A stretch of DNA of 64,000 bases from Tetmemena sp. SeJ-2015 (taxonomy: Eukaryota; Ciliophora; Spirotrichea; Sporadotrichida; Oxytrichidae), in NCBI GenBank assembly GCA_027382625.1, contig JAJKFJ010022058.1, positions 1 through 64,000 of the forward strand. The letters run 5' to 3'. Within the stretch, counting starts at the first letter, position 1. Each line of letters starts with the position of its first letter. The notes beneath the pieces are model-generated. The model was not told where the DNA came from. It worked only from the letters and a program-made list of their open reading frames with translations, and did no database searches. A program made the position numbers and the translations under genes. Positions 35,736 through 47,130 of the stretch are shown in pieces.

Positions 35736-36283
35736 AAAGTCCCTACGACCTGACCGAGGGAAAGATTGAGGAATTTGAGATTAGCCATGTCGCACTTACA
35801 AACGACAGAAATTTGCGTTGTCATCTCTTCATTCTCCTTCATAAATATCTTCATCTGCATGATCTGTAGTCCTGGTCCATCTCAGAGTCAAGGCGTGCCA
35901 CATAGTTAGTAGGGAATTAATTCATCCAAGGGGGTTTGAACCCCTCAGGTGATTCCCTATCCGTCCCTCACTTTAAAAGTAGTAGCCCTCAGTCTCTCCT
36001 TGTCTAATCACCACTGTTCTTCTCCTCCTCCATGCCCCCATCACATGACGCACCAGTATACACGCTGCCTCCTGCCACCTGAGGGGCTCAAACCCCCTTG
36101 GATGGGTTAATTCCCTACTAACTATGGGGCACGCCTTGACTGTGAGATGGTCCAGGACTACAGATCGTGCAGATGAAGATATTTATGAAGGAGAATGGAG
36201 AGATGATAAAGCAAATTTCTGTGGTTTGTATGTGCGATACGGCTAATTTGAAACCTTCCCCTTGGGCAGGTCTTCAGGACTTT
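35736..36283. mobile_element. 548-bp MITE with long terminal inverted repeats
   Basis: The ends AAAGTCC and GGACTTT open inverted repeats of about 200 bases, including GATTAGCCATGTCGCAC against its mirror and AGTAGGGAATTAATTCATCC against its mirror. AATTT stands on both sides (35731-35735, 36284-36288). The centre is pyrimidine-rich. No coding capacity. No empty-site copy is in the window, so the 5-bp duplication is less certain. Confidence 0.7.
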
Positions 36284-37373
36284 AATTTTAAAACATAATT
36301 AGTTGCACTCTTTTACTTTGATTTCTATTTATTACATATTTAATTCAGGCAAGGGGGTATTTAATATATTTCAACTTTTTTAAGATATTTCTGATTTTCC
36401 TATTCAATTCTTAATCTTTAAATAATTATTTCTAAATTATTTCAATTTTTTAAGTTAAAAATTGCGATTAGAAGATATTAAATGAAATAGACAAAATTAA
36501 ACTTTAGTCTCTAAGAGTAATTTGATAAAAATAAATTGTAATTTATAATATATACTGAATTGTACCAATAAAATAAGCAGATTAATATTTTTTATATTTT
36601 TGTAGGAACGATTAAATGATAGTCTTCTCCTGAGTAAGAATGTGTGATGCAGTGCAAATGTGAAGTTAGAGGTTTGTAATGGTTTAAGAGTTCGTAATTT
36701 AAATTCATAAATACTCTAATGATCATCTTTGTTATAGCCAATTAATCCAATATATTTCTAACTCTCTTTTCCAAAAATTTAACTTACTCTAATAAAATAT
36801 TTCAATTGTCAAGCAATTAATTTACATTAATTATAATAGATCAAATTATATTCTCCAGGAATGAGTAAAATTAATAAATAGCGATCAATTTTAATTCTGA
36901 GTAATATGCTAAATTTAGGATTTAGTGTATTTTATATCCATATTTTTATGTATACTCGAAATGTTTCATATCAATTTAATTGAGGTTCCTATAGAAGTCT
37001 ACCTTGCTTAGAAATCTGCCGGCCAACTCTTGAGTTTCTTTCTTAGAATTTAAATTAATACTCATACTCAATAATTATTATAAATGCAGCAATTAAAATT
37101 TCTTGAATAATATCCACTGATACCCAAAGATGCAGCTTTGTGATTAAAATTTTGTTATAGATTTTCATTTATTCTGAAAAAGTGATTCACTTTCATATTC
37201 TTTTAATTTTCCTATTTTTTAATTTGTGTAAAGAGTATTTGTATGAGTTTAAAATTATAAAAAGAAATCGTCAGGAATTAGTGAAACGTCCAAACATTAT
37301 CCTTTGTCTTTTAACCTTTATGGCCATAAATATTACATTAAAATATAAATATCTTAAAATATTTGCAATAAAA
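36284..37373. other. spacer upstream of unit 4
   Basis: AT-rich; an open run near 37182-37370 precedes the unit 4 start but does not look like the family. It may hold the promoter of unit 4; no motif can be supported. Confidence 0.4.
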
Positions 37374-40300
37374 ATGGATAAACAACAAGATATTAATTTT
37401 GTGAAAGATACAGCCAGTCTAAGAACCAAAGTTAAATAAATCTTCAATGAAGCCACTTAAAATTAAATATTGTTCAATTTGTGATTAGAACTTCTCAAAA
37501 GACCTTCTTGAGTGAGATTGATGAGACTATTGACAAGTACTGTCAAAATCACTAAGAGGAAAAACAAAAGGACTTATCTTTGAATGACGACAGACTCATA
37601 GAGGCTGAGAATGTGAGGCTCTATGGCTACACTAAATACAAGATCCCTGAAAAGCTAGAGTCTAAAGTTTAATAGCTCTTTCAAAATTTTTAAAACAAGA
37701 AGATCAACCTTTCGAAATAGGGAGAACTCATCGTTATTATCATACTTATGCTTATTTATGATTCAAGTTAACTATTATTGATTGAATTATTTATTTATAT
37801 TTTATACTCAAAATGTATAATAAAATGATTAAATGAATTGTATTAACAATTATTTATAAATAAAAATCTTAGATATTAACAATGTTTCCATTTTATAAAT
37901 TATTATAAATTTTTGAAATCTATTTAGAGAATAGAGAGATGGAAATTATAATGCTATTTAGAGTATAAAAGAAGGATAAATTTCTGCTTAAGGCACAGAA
38001 TTAAATATTTATTAATTTTATTTAGTAATTACGTTGATGCTGAGAAGCCAGAATATTCCAATGAATGGAAAAACTCGTATCAAATTCTGCATATGATGTC
38101 ACTGACTCTAAACAGTTTGTTTGAATATGACAAAGCTCAATAGTATGCACTTAGAGCAAAGTCTATATTGAAATAAAATTAAGAAAACTACAAAGACAGC
38201 ACCAAGCTCGGCTTTACATACGAAAGACTTGCTTTTATCACGCTAAATTAATAGCTGACTTTAAATTAAAGTAGCTAATTTGAATAAAATTATAAATTTG
38301 AGTCTTCAACCATGGTGACAGTTTTAGCCTCCCGAATTGCAGTTTAATCAATAGATTATCCTCAATAAATATGAGTTTCTTATTTAAACAGCACCAATTC
38401 AGCGAGATAAGATCTGCTTAATCACGAACTTCCTCACTATATTTCAATGAACTTGTGTTGCTTAAACTCTTAATTAGGTCCCCAAAAAAGTTACAATATC
38501 ATATAGTATTATAACTTCATCCTCTTTTTAAATAAAAAATTATTATCTTCGCTTGAGATCGTTAAGTGACTCCTCTATAATTTAATTTTAGTCTTATTAA
38601 TTAGATTAGTACATTCCAATATATAGTCTTCTATAATTAAATTTAATTTGAATTTTACTTATTTACCTAGAATAATATAATATAGCTAAAGCTTTAATTA
38701 TTATAATGGATAAATATCAATAAATAATAAATTGTTAGAATTTAAATGCAATTCATTTTAATGAAATTATATTCTTAATAGGTCTTATTTATATTAACAA
38801 GCAAAACTGCGTGACTACTTTTTAATTTGATTAAATAATTACTGCAGCCCTAAAATATAAGGAGAAAGCAGAGGCTGTTTATAAGAAAAAGAATAAATAT
38901 ATTGCTATCTACAAATTGAGTATGGTCTTCGAGTAAATTATTCCTTTACAAAGTAATAACCCCTTTGACTATCTGGATTCCCAAGTTGTTTTGGATGATT
39001 AGAAAGATATCAAATTAGTTAATTTATATTTTATTTAAAACCAGCAAATAAGTAGTAAAATATATTTTAACTTATTATGAAGGTTTTGTATTAATTGAAG
39101 GAGTGTAATTTACACTTGGGGAACAATTTAATTTTCAAATATTCTCAAAATGTTTTACTATAATCACAACTATTTATTTTTTAATTTTTTTTGAGTGAGA
39201 ACTAAATTCTCTCTGAATATTTTAGTTTTCTCAAGTTAATTTTGTTAAGAGATCAGATTTGTTTTCAGTACTCTATGTGAAATTTAAAAGAAAACAAATC
39301 TTTTGTGAATTATCTTAAACTACATAATTGATTATATTAATTGCGTTCCTTCTCCTGGAATTTTTAAACTGACGTTCCTTTTCTTCTTAAGTGTTTTTTT
39401 TTTTAATTTTATTTGTTATAAATTTAATGCTATCAATAAAGTAAGCTCAATAAATTTAGGATAGCCAATAAACAATCAAAAATAGTTTATATTTACATAA
39501 AAATATGTTATAATGTTCAGAAGCAGATTATTCAATCAAGTAAAGCAAATTATTAATGCTTATTATTGAGAATAATTTCAATTTTTAATCAAGGTTGACT
39601 TTTTCAAAAAACTTGTTGTCAGAGCAGAATGTTTAGAGAATTACATAATTAGTGGAGAAGTAACCCCAAAGATAAAATAAATACATCTCTATTAACTTTA
39701 TTTATCAAACTTATTGAAAATAATTAAATCTTTCTCTTAACTTCATTAAATAGATTTTACCTTAAGAGTATTCCAATTTTTAATAAGTAAGTTAAATAAA
39801 TAGTTTTGAGTGTAGAATATGACAGAGAAGCAGAGACAATAAGTTATATAAGCAACAGATGATATCTATCTCGCTTGGTTTGAAGTTGAGAAAGCTGATT
39901 AACTGGAAACTGTTGGTCACCCATTCGTCTCTTTATACTTTTATTTTTAAAACTTTTTGTTTAAAGCACATTGTGCCCTCGCCTTCTCAGATATACCAGC
40001 TATAACTGAAGCCACTGACAAAGCAAGAACCAATTGCCTGAATTTAACCAATCAGTAGAGGAACATGATTTTCTTAGAACTAGACTAAAATTTAAATTTT
40101 ATTTATTTAAAGACAAATAGATTGTAAATATTTTCAGGAAAGCTAATAGAGAAGATGAGGAGGTACTTTTCCTCATTTCAGAAATTAAAGATATAATACA
40201 AGGCTTTAAAAATGCAATAAATTATAATTAAATTAAATTAATAATTCAAGTTTGCACTTCTATAAAATTAAGTAATTTTAAAGAACTGACTAGAAAATTA

Positions 40301-42431
40301 TTATTCTTAAAAGATAATAATTTATGATTAAACAATCCAATTATATTTTAATAAATAGATATAATCTACAATCACTACTCTGAGGACAGCATTTTTTACT
40401 ATTGGTATATAATGCAGTATAACAATAATGAACTAGCCCTGAATATAGAGAAAGGAATCAGATTCTATGAAGCAGCCTCACTTGCAGCTGAAGTAGATAT
40501 CGGTCCAAAAAGAGAATTTATTAAGAATTATTTATTAAAGTGTGCTCTCTATATAATTCAAAATTAGGATATGCACCTTCAAAATGAGCTAAATAGAAAC
40601 TTTTAAGCAAGGTTTCCATCAGCTTATATACTTCTAATTTATTTTAGCTAATTGAAATTTTGGAGAGAGAATATGATGATAAAGATCCCTAAGCTTATGA
40701 TCGATTTGTGTCAGCTATGGAAGAATTAGTGCAAAGGTAAAATTACTTATAAATCATATGAGATAATTACAAATTAATTTCGTTTTAGGATACTTACTTT
40801 AGGATAGATAGGAAAATTGTTAAGGAAATAGTTTAGAGGACTCAAAAGTTGTGGGACATTTTTAAACTTTTTAATTGAATGGTTAAATAGACATACTGAT
40901 AGAAGGTTACATAAATTAAGATATAATTTTACATCTAAGCTAGAAACGCTCAAGTATTTGGATTAATAACTAAAATGGCTCTTATTTAAGTGGCATTGTA
41001 AGACAAGGATGAGAGCGTCAAATACTTTTAAAAACTACTTGAGATCAACGCTGCTGAATGGGTAATTCATCCTGATCAACAATAAGGAATAGCTACTTAT
41101 AATTTAATTTATTTTTGCAAATCATTTAAATGAAGAGAGTTGCTGAATTAAATAATTCAATTTATCGAGTAAGAAATAAGACTCTCAATTTATTTATGAA
41201 ATAGAAAATTCATTGATAGATATTTCTTTAAGAGTATTTTGACTAACTGAGGCGTTTCTTGTCTTTATCTTTAGTAACTTATTTATTGTGGAGGTTGTTT
41301 TTTTTCATCCTCAAATTCTCTTATTAAATTAAGTTGAGGATTTTAGTTCCATTTCTAAAAAATCAAGTAACTTTTTCCTCAATAAAAAAGAAAAATAAAT
41401 CCACTTATTAATAAAATTTTAACCTGAGCAGGTTTTGGAGATTGGATTCAAATAGAAGTGCTTCAATAGAGTCGAATGAAGGGTAGAAGCCAACTTAATA
41501 AGTAATAGTAGACATTATTTCTTTGAAATTCTATTCTCCTAATCTACTTTAATAACATTTTAGCATACACTTACCTTCCTCCTCTTTAAAGTACAAACTT
41601 GTAAATACACAAATGTTAGAATTCATAAAGCTGTCCATAATTATTACTACCTCTTGCTATGTTTTCTCTTCTCTAAAGCTATTTCATAAAAAAGCCAAGT
41701 TCATAAAGCTTTAGTTATTAAAAAATCTCTATTGCCTAAGAGAACATTATATATCACATTCTAAATATAATGTTCTAAAAATTATATAGTTTGAAATTAA
41801 ACAGCATTAGAGTTTTGAGGTTTTAAAAGTTATCTTTTGAATTTTAAATAGCATTAATTAATTTAGCTACCAACTAGGATTTAATTATTTATAGGCTCTT
41901 GCCATTGTATAGGTAGCAACTCATCAAGTGAAAACAAAAACTATTAGCTTAGAGGATGCCATTCTCAAACTAAAATTATTTTATAGGATTTAAACTTGAG
42001 AAAGTGGAATCAGATTATAAGGTTGATTTTAGATATTACAAATAATATATTATATTTATGAGTTAAACGTGGAAAAAGGCTTAATTCTACAAAGAAGCAA
42101 ATTTAAGTATTAACTTGCTAGGCTTTAAACCTGAGGGACAAAATAATTAATTAAAATTTAAGCAAAAATATATTTTATTATATTTAAATATAGCAAAGAA
42201 TTTAATAAAAAAGTGAAATAAATTTGTCCTAAATTGAAATGGAAATAATGAGCGGCAATTGAAGTGTGTCAAATTTAATAATTATTGCAATAATCAATTT
42301 AGCATATTCTAATAGCTTATGTATAGAAACATTGAGGGAGATTGAATAATTAAATCCAAGATGGTGGAGACTTACCTTTAAGTCATTCTGATCTGTTCTG
42401 ATCGTGAAAAAGCTGAGTGTGGTATTAGGTC

Positions 42432-42469
<38 letters not shown>

Positions 42470-45400
42470 AGTAGTAGTAGTAGTAGTAACGATTAACCAC
42501 ACTTAGCCTTTCAGGGTCTATAAATAGAGAGATTTGATTGGCTGGTTGGTTTATAATATTTAATATATTAATCACAGCCACGATGGCCACCCCGAGCGCC
42601 AGACACTAGAGACCCCCGAGCTCGCGCTAAAGCCTCCTCAAGGTCAGTCACTGTTTGACACTCTGAACCCCGAGTCCATAGAGGAACTCAACCGCAGTCC
42701 TTGCGCCTATAGCAATGATTAGGAATGGATGCAAGACCTCAGCGAGCCCTCGCTGCACTTGGATATGTCTTACGCCAAGCCTCCCACAGCCAAGCCTCCT
42801 GGTTATAGACGCTTCGCCGATCTGCCAACGCGCGAGGGTTCCGAGCCCTCATGCTCTTACACATGCAGCCAGAGTGAGGCGACTCCACTAACTGCTCGCT
42901 CGGTCGATGCGTGCCCAAGGTTCTCCATTGTGTAGCACACCCTCCAGCCCTTCACCTCCAGGCTCCTCCTCGACGGCGACTTGCACTACCAGCGCTACCT
43001 TCAGTTCCCTGGCCCCTCCTACGCATTCATCTCCAAGCTCGGCAAGGTGCCTGACCTCTTGGACATTTTGAAAAAAGCATGAAGGCAGCGAGCTCTGCCC
43101 TTGAGATGATGATCATTACGCGGTGTAAGGATAAGGACCTGGAGGACCAGTGCGTTGAGGCTTACGCAGGGTATGAGGCAAGGCTTACGAGTGGATTTTC
43201 AATCGAGATCTGAATATTCAAACCGTAGCGCCGGAGTACTAAAGGTCGTCGATGCAGCTAATGACATAAATAAACAACTCACAATCACTCAAGAAATGCT
43301 TCCTCAGGCCCGATCAATCAGAGAGGCCGAACAGCTCGCAGCAGAGACGCTGAAAAGCTCACATTGGCTAGAACAAGAAGACAGGGCCAAGCTGAGAGAC
43401 AAGCTCATGTCAAGGTTGAGCCGCGATGACTGCTTCGTTGGCCCTCAAGCAGTACAGGACATGACAAGGCTTCACGAGAGACTCGCCAGCGAGTACGAGA
43501 TTATGAAGGGTGCGCCTGTGGAGCTTCTATTTCTCACGGACCTGGTGACCTCCTTCATCGCACATCCGGGCAACAACTTGAGATAGCCAGCTGAGGCACA
43601 GCAGGCAGAGGTGGGAAAACAGCCCTAATCAGCTAGGAAAGATGGCATGATCAACCAAGGTCAACCTCATGCGCAGATGAAGTTCTATCTCTAGGATGTT
43701 AAGCATACCGGACTGCTCCGGCAGTTGATCGCAGCCGCAGAGAAGGATCAGCAAGTGCCAGAAGTGAAGCGGCTGGAGAGGAGGGACCATCACCCGCTAT
43801 TCATCACACACTTGGGCTAGCCCAGAGTATTCAAGAAGAACGAGCTTGATAAGATCGCCAAGGAGGTCGAGGCAGTGGAGCAAGCAATCTAAGATGGTCC
43901 ACTCACGATCGTCCAGAAGAAATTCGATGGCCCCGTGTCGTGGAGCAACATGGCCTTCTAGATCAAAGCACCAGCTGGGTTGATCGAGCTGCGATTGGTC
44001 AGCATTCTAATTGGCTGGAGAGAGAGGGAGTCAGAGGTGCTCGAGCAAATCAAGAGCAAGGACATCTACCTGAGATTCGAAAATGAGGAAGAGGTGAACC
44101 GCTTCCCGCACTCCCTCGGACAACTCAGGAAGCAATCCTCAAAGTGGGCAAAACTAAATGGTCAACTAGCACAACAGGGGATTAGCTCAACCAGTGGAAG
44201 GTGGACTCGTCGATGTACACGACCTCGCGGCCAGCGTGCATCCACCTGGTGATTGCCATCAAGTAGATCTGCTGCTGCTCCTGGAGCTCGCGCTCCCTCT
44301 GGTCCTTGCGGATGTACCTGTACGCGCTGGATCGGTAGGAGACCTCGTTGCGACGGAAGAGCTTGGCCAGCGTGGCTGGGGAGGCAAGTGGGGCTCCGAA
44401 CTCCTCGTGATAGAAGTGGGTGCGCTCCTTGAGGCTCATGTGGGCCGCCTCGCTGAGATGCTAGGCCGTGGTGATGCGCTGCTCGATCGCGTGGGGGATC
44501 TTGCTCTCTGGCCCTTTTATGCGCCTCCCCGACTCGTAGATGAAATCGTTGCGGCGCCACCGCTGGACGCTCACGGCCACCGTGCTCGGCTTGATTCCTG
44601 TGACCTTGTCTACCAGAGTGTAGCTCATGAGTATGTGCTCGTCGTGGCTGAGCGTCCCGTAGCGCAGCAAGATCGCCAAGAGCTGCTGATCCAGCGAGTG
44701 TGTCATTCGGATCCTGAGCTTCGGCCGGGCTCACCTCTTCCCTTTGAGAATGCCATCGGCGCCACAGTAGCTCTCGAGGTAGGGGGCGAGGTTCTGATTC
44801 GGGATGTAGCGGGTTGCGCTCTGAGCCAATGCGGGGTCACCTCCTGGTCCAAGATATTCAGTGAGTGTCCTCAATAGCCTTCGTGCACAACCCCTGGCGT
44901 CCATTAAGTTTATTAAAGTTGCTAATGATTAATTCACACTTATGATTACCCCCCTCAATGTTTCTATACATAAGCTATAAGATTTTATATCAGAGTGAAT
45001 TTTATTTTGAAGAGCTCATTCATGAGTTACAAGCGATTCAAAAGTTATCAGAAAACAGAAATTATAAATTGTGTAAATCTAAATTATTTTTTTATTTATT
45101 GAAACCCAAGTGTTATAATAGAAGTTAGAAATTAAAATAGGTCAAATAGGAATAGTTTATTGCAAATTTAAACAATGTAAAATACTAGAGTAAAAAAATA
45201 AATGCCTTTTAAACTAAGCAGAGAAATTGTAAATTAATACATTATCACATATAATTTACGAAGTGCAACTGATCTTTTTCCTCCATCATATTTGGTATTA
45301 TTTTTTTAAGAATCACAGTTATTTCTATTAATTTTAGTTATTTTTCTGACTGAAATTTTTTATTATGATTTGATTTTTATCATCGACAATGTTTTTTTGA

Positions 45401-46783
45401 TGAGATGGTAGAGTTTTTGATATGAGGAAAGACGAAGTTCATCTATCTCATTGGCAATCACAATAAAGAAACTTAAAATTCACTTTCTATAAATAAGAAT
45501 TGCCTTACATCTTGAAATTTTGATTTAACTAGCTACTATTTTAATTGAGTGCACTCATAGAAACTTAAAGTAAAATAAAATTTGAGGAATATAATTAATA
45601 ATCAATTTCAAAACCAGCACTAATTACAGTTCTAGTTAAGAAACCGAAGTTATTATCCTATGTAAGTTTGCTTTGTTTATATTGTTTGTAAGGATATTTA
45701 TAGCTCAGTGGGTAACCACTATCATTATAATTTACCTACCATAGAAACTTAAATTTAAGAGGACCACTTTAAACATTAGAAAATAATTTTCCTGATTAAA
45801 ACTTGAATTAGTGCAACCTAAGTATGAGGTATATTCATTATAATTTTGAGTAAATATATAATTTTCATTTATTTAATCCATTATCTTAAATAATAAACGA
45901 ACATTATATAATAAAAGGTTTTACTTAAAAACCGGTTAAGTGATGAAGGGCTTGGATAAGCTATATGAGATAGAGACTATTTTAGGTTAAATGATTCCTG
46001 CTGAAATGGGATAAGAAGCTGCTGCCCTTCTAAGAGTTCAAGCTTTAATTAAGATTTAATATGTATTTAATTGCATGATATATTTTTAAATTAATAGATT
46101 ATAAAATTCATATAATTATAGATTGTTAACATAGAACTTGAACTTATCGCTCATTTATAAAATTTATATAAATAATTATTATTATTATTTTTAAATATAA
46201 ATTTAGCTTGGGAGTTATAAATCATTTTTCTATATCTATTTCTAAGAAATCTCCTTAAATTGTATTCGTAATGAGATTTTCTTAAAATAATTTTCTTCTC
46301 TAAAATGTTCTTAACTTTCATAATTTTAGTTGTTTAATAATTTCTTTTCAGTCAATGAATCATAAATTTTTTTATTTTATATTATTTTATCATTTAATCA
46401 TAACTTTTTTAAACTTAAATTTTATGAAAAAATTCCATTTGATTTCTATTTGAAATTGTTAGAGAAATCAAACAAATAAATATACTTATTTAATAACAGA
46501 GACTAGCAAGGGATCTAGAATTATAAAAAGGCTAAGAGCCTAGAGTCACAAACTATTGTTATGCCTAAGATGATTCTAATAATCTATTATTTCTTAATTG
46601 ATTACCCAGTTGGAGGAACTGCAGAAGAAAGTGGAGATTCTGGAATCTATGACTGCCATTCAGAAGCTGAGAAAGTACAATCCGAATGCATTCTACGGGG
46701 GGTTGGCTGCGATTGGATTCTATTTTATATTCTCTGCTTTGATGATCTCGAGTTTAGTCATCCTTAGAAAAACAAGATAGTGA
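37374..46783 (+). CDS. array unit 4: diverged TPR-like tail-anchored protein gene
   Basis: ATG at 37374 (MDKQQDINFVKDTASLRTKV). Blocks: RLIEAENVRLYGYTKYKIPE (37494-37720), TPR-like helices EYDKAQQYALRAKSILKQN (38027-38300), KYKEKAEAVYKKKNKYIAIY (38850-39050), DDIYLAWFEVEKADQLETVG (39810-39940), EDSIFYYWYIMQYN with AAEVDIGPKREF (40380-40560), LIEILEREYDDKDPQAYDRF (about 40650-40737, followed by a GT-AG gap of about 52 bases), KDESVKYFQKLLEINAAEW (about 41000-41060), TKTISLEDAILKLKLF (41885-42000), the coiled segment (45940-46056), then QLEELQKKVEILESMTAIQK and an anchor from about 46700 ending ILRKTRQ, TGA at 46781. Same block order as units 1-3 but far less similar. A GC-rich transposon splits it at 42.3-45.0 kb. 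Confidence 0.6.
37459..37493. other. IES, pointer ACTT (unit 4)
   Basis: ACTT at 37455-37458 and 37490-37493; removal of 35 bases gives QIFNEATSQKTFLSEIDE in frame, at the same protein position as in units 2, 3 and 5. Confidence 0.8.
38004..38031. other. IES, pointer AATTA (unit 4)
   Basis: AATTA at 37999-38003 and 38027-38031; removal gives LLKAQNYVDAEKPEYSNEW in frame. Unit 5 has pointer AATTAT at the matching site. Confidence 0.8.
40740..40790. other. intron or IES, GTAAAA...TTTTAG (unit 4)
   Basis: A segment of about 52 bases starting GTAAAATTAC and ending CGTTTTAG separates EELVQR from ILTLG. GT-AG removal keeps the frame. Whether it is an intron or an IES cannot be decided from sequence alone. 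Confidence 0.45.
42425..42488. repeat. TAG trinucleotide microsatellite
   Basis: About 20 TAG units with one interruption (GTAAGTAG), inside the left part of the GC-rich transposon. Confidence 0.9.
42583..44252 (+). pseudogene. unidentified transposon ORF, several frame changes
   Basis: GC-rich coding sequence read with TAA/TAG as Gln. The first frame (to TGA at 43080) contains SLFDTLNPESIEELNRS and LHLDMSYAKPPTAKPPGYR; it is one base off from the ATG at 42583. A shift at an A-run (about 43071) continues with MKAASSALEMMIITRCKDK, and a second shift near 43195 leads into the long frame ending at TGA 44250, with LEQEDRAKLRDKLMSRLSRD and PVELLFLTDLVTSFIAH. Mostly charged and helical, with no domain I recognise. 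Its 3' end overlaps the transposase tail to tail by about 130 bases. Confidence 0.5.
44125..44706 (-). CDS. partial DDE transposase (Tc1/mariner-IS630 group)
   Basis: 193 codons with one internal TAG and TAA read as Gln; TGA at 44125-44127. The N-terminal half holds two helix-turn-helix units (VTGIKPSTVAVSVQRWRRND and ASPATLAKLFRRNEVSYRSS), then REVVYIDESTFHWLS, the strand with the first catalytic Asp (about 44185-44215). The second Asp (DN..H) and third acidic motif (PYSPxxN) are absent; the frame runs about 19 more residues into sequence antisense to the neighbouring gene. The protein is thus truncated to DNA-binding domain plus the start of the catalytic fold. ATG at 44706 is the first in frame after a TGA. 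It could act as a repressor or be a deletion product; both are inference. Confidence 0.65.
44731..44904 (-). CDS. small ORF in the GC-rich transposon
   Basis: 57 residues beginning MDARGCARRLLRTLTEYLGP and ending YCGADGILKGKR before TGA at 44731. It lies just upstream of the transposase on the same strand, with 24 bases between them, and its codons match the GC-rich style of its neighbours. It may be a separate small protein or the frameshifted N-terminus of the transposase. No domain recognised. Confidence 0.4.
   Translation of the reverse strand: MDARGCARRLLRTLTEYLGPGGDPALAQSATRYIPNQNLAPYLESYCGADGILKGKR
44981..45935. other. germline spacer within unit 4
   Basis: AT-rich. The piece 45580-45660 recurs at about 59296-59390 in unit 6, so at least part is ancestral to the array. 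A tRNA-like TAGCTCAGTGG at 45703 is discussed under rejected items. Confidence 0.45.
46057..46124. other. IES, pointer AGATT (unit 4)
   Basis: AGATT at 46052-46056 and 46120-46124; removal gives QALIKIVNIELELIAHL in frame, at the protein position where units 1-3 use AAGATG and unit 5 uses GATT. Confidence 0.75.
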
Positions 46784-47130
46784 AACACTTAATCAATGTT
46801 AAGATCTACACTTCAGTTTTGTATAATTGCTCTTAGGCATTTATATTTTAATCAATCAACTTTAAAATCGTAAATTACTCCTTCTAGTTTTTATTTTTGT
46901 AGAGATTTGTAATCTCTATTATTCCTTGAAGTTTACACTGTCTAAAAGGAATCTTAATTCTTAATTGCAAAATCTTTTTCCTCAGAAAGCCATTATAATA
47001 ATAAACTATCTAAAATTTGATCCAAAAGTTTATATCTAAACAGATATAAATTTAATATAAAATAAATTTACTTATTTAAAAGAAGATGTTGAGTTGTGCT
47101 GATTTATAAAGATAAAATATTTATTTAATT

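Larger units (their letters stand above)
42313..44977. mobile_element. 2.67-kb GC-rich inverted-repeat transposon, TAA target duplication
   Basis: The ends TAGCTTATGTATAGAAACAT (continuing TGAGGG) and complement, about 25-30 bases, are flanked by TAA at 42310-42312 and 44978-44980. The interior (42.56-44.9 kb) is over 50% GC, strikingly above the AT-rich array. It holds a broken plus-strand gene, a minus-strand partial DDE transposase and a small minus-strand ORF. It sits between two coding blocks of unit 4. The transposase type points to the Tc1/mariner-IS630 group; the end sequences are not telomeric, so this is not a TBE. Confidence 0.75.

Noticed and set aside
44162..44877. Long ORFs (190 and 227 codons) overlapping the transposase in other frames
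   Set aside because: They are shadows of the GC-rich transposase; only the 44125-44706 frame has the helix-turn-helix and DDE motifs.
45690..45730. TAGCTCAGTGGGTAACCAC, like a tRNA D-arm / box A
   Set aside because: No T-arm (box B) or acceptor pairing follows within tRNA distance.
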